Shown: positions 58,615 through 64,000 of the stretch, piece by piece
How the letters are laid out: the number at the start of each line of letters is the position of its first letter
Position numbering within the stretch: position 1 is the stretch's first letter
DNA from: Halocalculus aciditolerans
GTDB taxonomy: Archaea; Halobacteriota; Halobacteria; Halobacteriales; Halobacteriaceae
Direction: 5' to 3'
NCBI RefSeq assembly: GCF_014647475.1
Contig: NZ_BMPG01000005.1
Coordinates: 62,001-126,000, forward strand
Length of the DNA: 64,000 nucleotides
Notes under the pieces: model-generated
The model's database searches: none
What the model was told of the DNA's origin: nothing
Seen by the model: only the letters and a program-made list of their open reading frames with translations
Program-made: the position numbers and the translations under genes

Positions 58615-61600
58615 ATGTATATCGACGAAATCGTTCTCGAGAATTTCAAGAGTTTCGGGCGGACGACCAGGATTCCCTTCTACGAGGACTTTACCACCAT
58701 CAGCGGGCCGAACGGCAGCGGGAAGTCGAACATCATCGACGCGGTCCTCTTCGCGCTCGGCCTCGCGCGCACTCGGGGGATGCGCGCGGAGAAACTCACC
58801 GACCTCATCTACAACCCGAGTCACGACGACGCGGCCGAGGACGTCGGCCCCCGCGAGGCGAGCGTCGAAGTCATCCTGAACAACGAGGACCGGGCGCTGG
58901 AGCGGAGTCAGGTCGTGAACGCCGCCGGGAGCGACGACGTCGGCGACGTCGAATCCATCTCCGTGAAACGCCGCGTGAAACGCACGGAGGACAACTACTA
59001 CTCCTACTACTACCTCAACGGCCGCTCCGTGAACCTCTCGGACGTCCAGGACCTGCTCGCGCAGGCCGGCGTGACGCCCGAGGGATACAACGTCGTGATG
59101 CAGGGCGACGTGACGGGAATCATCAATATGACGCCGTTCGAGCGCCGCGAGATCATCGACGAAATCGCGGGCGTCGCGGAGTTCGACGCGAAGAAGGCGG
59201 ACGCCTTCGACGAACTCGACGTCGTCGAGGAGCGTATCGACGAGGCCGACCTCCGCATCGAGGAGAAACACGAGCGCCTCGACCAGCTCGAAGACGAGCG
59301 CGAGACCGCGCTCGAATACCAGGAGCTCCGCGAGGAGAAAGAAGACCACGAAGGCTACCTGAAGGCCGCGGAGCTGGAGGAGAAACACGACGAGCTCGAC
59401 GACGTCGTCGCGAAGATCGAGCGCCGCGAGGACTCTCTCGACGCACTCGAGAGCGAACTCGACAGCCGCCGCGGGAAGGTCGAACGGCTCGAAGAGGAGC
59501 TCGACGAGCTGAACGCGGAGATCGAGCGGAAGGGCGAGGACGAACAGCTCGCCATCAAGCGCGAGATCGAGGAGGTGAAAGGCGAGATAAGCCGGCTCGA
59601 AGACCAAGTCGAGAGCGCGCGGGAGCGGATGGAGGACGCCGAAGCGAAACGCCGGCAGGCGTTCGTCGAAATCGACCGGAAACAGGAGCAAGTCGACGAA
59701 CTCGAAGCGGACGTTCGCGAGCTCAAAGTCGAGAAGGCCTCGGTGAAGACGGAGATTCAGGAGCGCGAAGCCGACCTCGCGGAGGTGCAGGCGGAGATCG
59801 AGGCGACGGACACGGAGTTCGACGAGGTGAAGGAGGCGCTCGAGGAGGCGAAAGCGGAGTTGGAGGACGCGAAGGCGGAGCGGAACGACCTCCAGCGGGA
59901 GAAAGACCGACTGCTCGACGAGGCGCGCCGCCGGTCGAACGAGGTCTCGGAAGTGGAAGCCGAGATCGAGGAGTTAGCGGACGAACTCCCCGGATTCGAC
60001 GACCGCCTCGACGACCTCGAATCCGAGCTGGAGAAGGCGCGGGAGAACGAGGAGAGCATCGAGGGCGTCGTCGCCGACCTGAAGGCGGAGAAGCGCGAGC
60101 GGCAGGCGGACCTCGACGACGTCGAGGACGAGCTGAAGGCGGCACAAGAGGAGTACGCGACGCTGGAGGCGAACACTGGTGATTCGGGTGGGAGTTCCTA
60201 CGGCCGCGCGGTCTCCACGATTCTGAAAGCCGACATCGGCGGCGTGCACGGAACGGTCGCCCAACTCGGCGGCGTTTCGGGGAAGTACGCGACGGCGGTG
60301 GAGACGGCGGCGGGCGGGCGGATGGCGCAGGTCGTCGTGGACGACGACGGCGTCGGCGAGCACTGCATCGACTACCTCAAGTCGCGGAACGCGGGGCGGG
60401 CGACGTTCCTCCCGATTACGAAGATGCAGAACCGGAGTCTGCCGAAGACGCCGGACCTCCCTGGCGTGGTGGACTTCGCGTACAACCTCCTCGACTTCGA
60501 CTCGCAGTACGCGTCGGTCTTCTCGTACGTGCTCGGCTCCACGCTCGTCGTGGAGGATATGTCGACGGCGCGTGAGCTGATGGGTGACTTCCGGCTCGTC
60601 ACGCTGGACGGCGACCTCGTCGAGCAGTCCGGCGCGATGACCGGGGGGTCCGGCGGGGGCTCTCGCTACTCCTTCTCGAAGTCCGGGAAGGGCCAGCTCG
60701 AACGCGTCGCGGACCGCATCGCGGACCTGGAGGAAGAACGCCGAGAGGTCCGACAGGACGTCCGCGACATCGAGGACCGCCTCGAATCCGCGCGCGACCG
60801 GCAGGCCGACGCCGCCGACCAGGTGCGGAGCATCGAGTCCGACATCGAGGCCGTCGAGGCGGAGCGCGACGAGACGCGAGAGCGCATCGAGACGCTCGAA
60901 GACCGCCTCGACGAACTCGAAGCGGAGCGCGAGGACGTGAACGAGCGCATGACCGAACTCGACGCGGAGATCGACGCGGCGAGCGAGGACATCGCCGCGA
61001 CCGAAGCCGAAATCGAGGAGTTAGAGAGCGAGCTCGCCGACTCCGACATCCCCGAGCTCACCGCGAAGAAAGAGGACGTCCAGTCGGAGATCGACGACCT
61101 CGAAGACCGCCTCGACGACTACGACGCGGAGTTGAACAGCGTCCAGCTGGAGAAGCAGTACGCCGAGGAAGCCGTCGAGGACCTCCACGACGACGTCGAG
61201 GACGCGCAGAACAAGCGAGCGGAGCTCGAAGAGCGGGTCGAGGAACTCGAAGCGGCCATCGAGGAGCAAGAAGCCCTCCTCGCGGAGAAGGAAGCGGAAG
61301 TCGAGGACTTAGAGGACGAGCTCGCGGACCTCAAAGCGGAACGCGAAGACCTCAAGGAAGACGTCGAGGCGGCGCAGGCGGCGTTCAGCGAGCAGCGGAG
61401 CGAGGTCGAGCGCGCGCAGAACACGCTCGACGCGCTCCGGGAGACGCGCGGCGACCTCGAAGCCGAAATCGGCGAGCTAGAGAGCGAGGTCGAGGCGTAC
61501 GACCCCGAGGATATTCCGGACCTCGACACCGTCGAGGAGCGAATCGCGGAGCTGACGGCGAAGATGGAGGCCTTGGAGCCGGTGAACATGCTCGCCATCG

Positions 61601-62190
61601 ACGAGTACGACGAGGTCGAAGCGGACCTCGACGACTTAGAGGGGAAGCGGGAGACGCTCGTCGAGGAGGCGGACGGCATCAGAGACCGCATCGACTCCTT
61701 CGAGGCGCAGAAGAAGCAGACGTTCATGGACGCCTACGACGCCATCAACGAGCACTTCGAGCGCATCTTCGAACGGCTCTCCGCCGGCTCCGGCGAACTC
61801 GTCCTCGAAGACCCCGAGGACCCGTTCGAGGGCGGCCTGACGATGAAGGCCCAGCCCGCCGACAAGCCCGTGCAGCGCCTCGACGCGATGAGCGGCGGGG
61901 AGAAATCCCTCACCGCGCTCGCGTTCATCTTCGCCATCCAGCGGCACAACCCCGCGCCGTTCTACGCGCTCGACGAGGTCGACGCCTTCCTCGACGCCGT
62001 GAACGCGGACAGAGTGGGAGAGCTCGTCGACGAACTCGCGAGCGACGCGCAGTTCATCGTCGTCAGCCACCGCTCGGCGATGCTCGACCGCTCCGAGCGC
62101 GCCATCGGCGTCACGATGCAGGAAGACAACGTCAGCGTGGTGACGGGAATCGACCTGTCCGGGCGGAACGAGGTCGCGGCCGATGACTGA
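58615..62190 (+). CDS. smc: chromosome segregation protein SMC
   Basis: A 1191-residue SMC ATPase. Order: N-terminal half-motor with Walker A GPNGSGKSNIIDAVLFALG, a long coiled coil, a hinge (about residues 520-660, ADIGGVHGTVAQLGGVSGKY, later VLGSTLVVEDM), a returning coiled coil, and the C-terminal half-motor with the signature MSGGEKSLTALAFIFAI and Walker B FYALDEVDAFLDAVN. It forms a ring that holds and extrudes DNA, with ScpA bridging the heads. Its stop overlaps the scpA start by eight bases. Confidence 0.96.
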   Translation: MYIDEIVLENFKSFGRTTRIPFYEDFTTISGPNGSGKSNIIDAVLFALGLARTRGMRAEKLTDLIYNPSHDDAAEDVGPREASVEVILNNEDRALERSQVVNAAGSDDVGDVESISVKRRVKRTEDNYYSYYYLNGRSVNLSDVQDLLAQAGVTPEGYNVVMQGDVTGIINMTPFERREIIDEIAGVAEFDAKKADAFDELDVVEERIDEADLRIEEKHERLDQLEDERETALEYQELREEKEDHEGYLKAAELEEKHDELDDVVAKIERREDSLDALESELDSRRGKVERLEEELDELNAEIERKGEDEQLAIKREIEEVKGEISRLEDQVESARERMEDAEAKRRQAFVEIDRKQEQVDELEADVRELKVEKASVKTEIQEREADLAEVQAEIEATDTEFDEVKEALEEAKAELEDAKAERNDLQREKDRLLDEARRRSNEVSEVEAEIEELADELPGFDDRLDDLESELEKARENEESIEGVVADLKAEKRERQADLDDVEDELKAAQEEYATLEANTGDSGGSSYGRAVSTILKADIGGVHGTVAQLGGVSGKYATAVETAAGGRMAQVVVDDDGVGEHCIDYLKSRNAGRATFLPITKMQNRSLPKTPDLPGVVDFAYNLLDFDSQYASVFSYVLGSTLVVEDMSTARELMGDFRLVTLDGDLVEQSGAMTGGSGGGSRYSFSKSGKGQLERVADRIADLEEERREVRQDVRDIEDRLESARDRQADAADQVRSIESDIEAVEAERDETRERIETLEDRLDELEAEREDVNERMTELDAEIDAASEDIAATEAEIEELESELADSDIPELTAKKEDVQSEIDDLEDRLDDYDAELNSVQLEKQYAEEAVEDLHDDVEDAQNKRAELEERVEELEAAIEEQEALLAEKEAEVEDLEDELADLKAEREDLKEDVEAAQAAFSEQRSEVERAQNTLDALRETRGDLEAEIGELESEVEAYDPEDIPDLDTVEERIAELTAKMEALEPVNMLAIDEYDEVEADLDDLEGKRETLVEEADGIRDRIDSFEAQKKQTFMDAYDAINEHFERIFERLSAGSGELVLEDPEDPFEGGLTMKAQPADKPVQRLDAMSGGEKSLTALAFIFAIQRHNPAPFYALDEVDAFLDAVNADRVGELVDELASDAQFIVVSHRSAMLDRSERAIGVTMQEDNVSVVTGIDLSGRNEVAADD

Positions 62191-63295
62191 CGAGACACGA
62201 GCGAAGCGACGTGTCTCGAAGAACGCGAGCGGGGAACGAAGTGATCCGCGAGCGGACGAGGCGTGCGAGGAGGCGGTTTCGACGACGCACGCCTCGGAAC
62301 CAGCGAGCGCTGCGCGTCTCGTCGCGGACGGCGGGCGGAATCCGGAGGACTCGTTCAGTCTCGCGGGCGACGGAGAGTCGTCGCTCGCGGCGGAGTTCCC
62401 CGGTGGCGAGGACGCGGAGCCCGAGTCGGGGACGCCGACGGATGAGGACGGCGAGGTGGAGCCGGTGGAGCTGCTCGTGCAGCTCGCGAAGGAGGGCGAG
62501 ATCGAGCCGTGGGACATCGACATCGTCGAGGTGACGGACGCCTTCCTCGAACGGCTCGACGAGGCGGACCTGCGGACGTCGGGGCGGGCGTTGTTCTATG
62601 CGAGCGTGCTCCTGCGGATGAAGAGCGACGCGCTCCTCGAACGCCCGAGCGAGGACGAGGACGAACCGGAGCTCGAACCGTGGGAGGAGGGGTTCGAGCC
62701 CGAGGACGGCGGCGGGTTCGACCCGGTCGCTGGCCTCGAGTCGGAGATGGAGCGCCGCCTGGAACGCAAGCCCCAGCGCGGGTCGCCGGAGACGCTCGAC
62801 GAACTCGTGCGGGACCTCCGAGAGGCCGAGCGCGGGTCGTGGTGGAAGGAGTCCCGGACGTACGACACGGACGGCTCGCCGCGCGGGTTCCAGCGGGGCG
62901 TGCAGGAGCTCGACTACCGCTCCGGCGACGACTTCCGGATGGACGACGAGCCGACGGAGGAAGAAGCGCTCGGCACCGCCCATCAGGAGGACATCGAGGA
63001 GACCATCGCGGACGTCGAAACCGCCCTCGACGACCAGTACGAGAAGGGCCGCGCCGAAGTGCTCTTCGAGGAAGTCGCGGGTACCGGCGGAAGCCGCGTG
63101 CAGACCTTCCTCGCCCTCCTCTTCCTCGCGCACCGCGGCGCGGTCCAGTTAGAGCAGGACGAGCTGTTCGGGGACCTGTGGGTGAAAGACGCGGTTCGGA
63201 AGGACGACGCGGTTCGGAAGGACGACGCGGTTCGGAACGACGACGCGGTTCGGAACGACGACGCGGTTCGGAACGACGACCGCAGGGAGGAGTGA
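62183..63295 (+). CDS. scpA: segregation and condensation protein ScpA
   Basis: A 370-residue kleisin, longer than usual. The conserved part begins at about residue 90 (VEPVELLVQLAKEGEIEPWD, then EADLRTSGRALFYASVLLRM) and ends in a winged-helix part (RVQTFLALLFLAHRGAVQLE). The first 90 residues come from repeat-derived DNA. The last 35 are a DAVRKD/DAVRND tandem repeat. It bridges the two SMC heads. The 8-base overlap with smc supports the ATG at 62183. Whether the extra ends are functional is unclear. Confidence 0.9.
   Translation: MTDETRAKRRVSKNASGERSDPRADEACEEAVSTTHASEPASAARLVADGGRNPEDSFSLAGDGESSLAAEFPGGEDAEPESGTPTDEDGEVEPVELLVQLAKEGEIEPWDIDIVEVTDAFLERLDEADLRTSGRALFYASVLLRMKSDALLERPSEDEDEPELEPWEEGFEPEDGGGFDPVAGLESEMERRLERKPQRGSPETLDELVRDLREAERGSWWKESRTYDTDGSPRGFQRGVQELDYRSGDDFRMDDEPTEEEALGTAHQEDIEETIADVETALDDQYEKGRAEVLFEEVAGTGGSRVQTFLALLFLAHRGAVQLEQDELFGDLWVKDAVRKDDAVRKDDAVRNDDAVRNDDAVRNDDRREE
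62191..62296. repeat. hairpin cluster in the 5' coding part of scpA
   Basis: Arms CGAGACACG at 62191-62199 and its complement at 62210-62218 form the first hairpin. GCGG/CCGC (62229-62249) is a weak second. Arms CGAGGCGTGCG at 62257-62267 and its complement at 62286-62296 form a third, with an 18-base loop. All lie within the first 40 codons of scpA, before the conserved kleisin domain. Confidence 0.82.
63188..63277. repeat. five tandem 18-base repeats at the 3' end of scpA
   Basis: The unit GACGCGGTTCGGAAGGAC or its variant ending AACGAC is repeated five times without gaps. Each copy adds the residues DAVRKD or DAVRND to the C-terminus. Copy number can change without a frame shift. Confidence 0.92.
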
Positions 63296-63590
63296 GAACC
63301 GCGGAAAAGCGAACGGGGAGCGATAGCGACCCGTGAGCAGAGCGCAGGGAGGAGTGAGCACGGTCGGAACGAGTTCCTCCCTGCTCGCACTCACTGGCGT
63401 TCGCGCGAAAACCGCGGAAAAGCGAGCGGGAGCGAAGCGACACGCGAGCAGAGCGTAGGGAGGAGTGAGAACCACGCTGAGGCGAGCGGGAACGACCAGC
63501 GGGAGTGACACGCGAGCACTGTCGGAACGAGTTCCTCCCTGCTCGCACTCGCTATCGCTCGCGCGAGAACCGCGTAGAAGCGACCTGTGA
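63281..63590. repeat. dispersed repeat cluster downstream of scpA
   Basis: A 16-base motif CGCAGGGAGGAGTGAG occurs at 63281 (including the scpA stop) and at 63343, with a one-base variant at 63454. A 30-base block starting GTCGGAACGAGTTCCTCCCT occurs exactly at 63363-63392 and 63521-63550. ACCGCGGAAAAGCGA-type segments are also repeated. There is no gene in this spacer. Confidence 0.85.
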
Positions 63591-63682
63591 GCCGGCGCGG
63601 CGAGGCGGGCGCGAGAGCGGTGGCTCGGGGGCGTGGCGTGGGGGAGAAGGGTGTGTGGGTGTGGGAGCGGACGCTGTGGCGG
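63296..63682. other. gene-free spacer between scpA and the last gene
   Basis: The stretch is filled mainly by the repeats listed above and a GC-rich tail (about 63590-63680). The flanking genes are convergent. I see no promoter or RNA gene. Confidence 0.6.
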
Positions 63683-64000
63683 TTAGTCGAGCGGCATCCA
63701 GTCGCTGACGATGTCGGGGTCGTGGAGTCGCCAGCGTTGGCGGGTGTCGCCGTCGATGGTGGTTTCGACGTAGACGGTGGCGTCGAAGAGTGGTTCGAGG
63801 ACGGCGACGGTGGGGTGTCCGGTGCCGGCGGCGGCGTGGTAGTGGCCCATGCCGTCGTGTTTGCGGACGAGGTTGGTGAGGCCGTGGATGAAGCGGAAGA
63901 GGGTTTGTTCGTCGGCGGCGTCGAAGAAGGGGTCGAGGGAGTCGACGCAGAGGCGGAGTTCGCCGGGGGCGGGGGTCTGGGGGGCGATGCGGTCGACGTG
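63683..64000 (-). CDS. C-terminus of a haloarchaeal RecA/KaiC-like regulator-type protein, partial
   Basis: On the minus strand a frame open at the window edge reads 105 residues and stops with TAA at 63683-63685; the start is outside. Segments are ELRLCVDSLDPFFDAADEQT, then LFRFIHGLTNLVRKHDGMGH, and the end RQRWRLHDPDIVSDWMPLD. The DSL and F-HG-T patterns recall the end of haloarchaeal HTR-like (RecA-superfamily) proteins. This is a tentative family call; the reading frame itself is well supported by codon bias. Confidence 0.65.
   Translation of the reverse strand, partial: HVDRIAPQTPAPGELRLCVDSLDPFFDAADEQTLFRFIHGLTNLVRKHDGMGHYHAAAGTGHPTVAVLEPLFDATVYVETTIDGDTRQRWRLHDPDIVSDWMPLD

Noticed and set aside
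62968-63300. CRISPR-like look of the short tandem repeats at the end of scpA
   Set aside because: The units are gapless 18-base coding repeats without spacers, so this is a tandem repeat and not an array.

Overview
The window is a 64-kb piece of a haloarchaeal (class Halobacteria) chromosome. The evidence is the very high GC content with C/G-biased third codon positions, acidic proteins rich in Asp and Glu, and archaeal information genes: L37Ae, RpoP, Pcc1, prefoldin beta, Pth2, TruD, an SMC/ScpA pair, the split GMP synthase, GatB of the amidotransferase, NreA and PolX. Other markers are LysW-dependent arginine biosynthesis, a PGF-CTERM surface protein and a haloarchaeal type IV pilus cassette. 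Many genes have a TATA-like box 25-31 bases before the start codon, as expected for leaderless transcripts. It looks like ordinary core chromosome. I see no complete insertion sequence, no prophage, no CRISPR array, no rRNA and no convincing tRNA.

Layout. 1-8.4 kb: end of a LutB-like iron-sulfur protein, a membrane-bound winged-helix regulator, a zinc-ribbon winged-helix regulator, a CaiB-type CoA transferase, a VTT membrane protein, an M20 peptidase, a DUF1684 protein and the E1-like enzyme UbaA. 8.4-17.5 kb (minus strand): an alpha/beta hydrolase, a PGF-CTERM protein, an AIR-synthase-like protein, then a pilus cassette (secretion ATPase, TadC-like membrane protein, large pilin-like protein with an Ig-like domain). 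17.5-22 kb: a small unknown protein and the arginine operon lysW-argX-argC-argB-argD. 22-27.5 kb: a lipoprotein, nucS facing mutS, and a methyltransferase. 27.5-37.2 kb: redox and membrane proteins, the archaeal CoA enzyme PPS, a gene behind an iron-box-like palindrome, a ThiR-type regulator with dcd, an Rrf2-like regulator, pth2-truD, a VOC protein and a DUF981 protein. 37.4-42.6 kb: DUF2103, rpl37ae-rpoP-pcc1, a small membrane protein, prefoldin beta, DUF3194, then DUF2070-guaAa on the other strand. 42.7-50.5 kb: an HNH-like protein, DUF5788-polX-Mut7C, several membrane proteins, nreA and a 46-residue zinc ribbon. 50.6-58.1 kb: topA, small membrane proteins, a GNAT, a nitroreductase, gatB and a coupled isochorismatase / YqcI-YcgG pair. 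58.2-64 kb: a coiled-coil protein, smc, scpA, a repeat-rich spacer and the end of a protein that may be of the haloarchaeal RecA/KaiC-like regulator type.

Several genes form functional sets. lysW-argX-argC-argB-argD make the LysW-bound ornithine intermediate, but argE, argF, argG and argH are not beside them. The pilus ATPase, membrane platform and pilin-like subunit form one tight operon. smc and scpA overlap. nucS, mutS, polX, nreA and topA give the window many DNA-maintenance genes.

The least explained features are non-coding or repeat-like. (1) Several paired-hairpin elements lie in spacers and, in two cases, inside genes (polX and the 5' end of scpA). (2) A 112-base AT-rich cassette is bounded by 17-base inverted repeats upstream of the zinc-ribbon gene. 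(3) A perfect iron-box-like palindrome is followed by a 10-codon ORF touching the main start codon. (4) Repeats run from the 3' end of scpA into the spacer. (5) A 47-base exact duplication lies inside the HNH-like gene.
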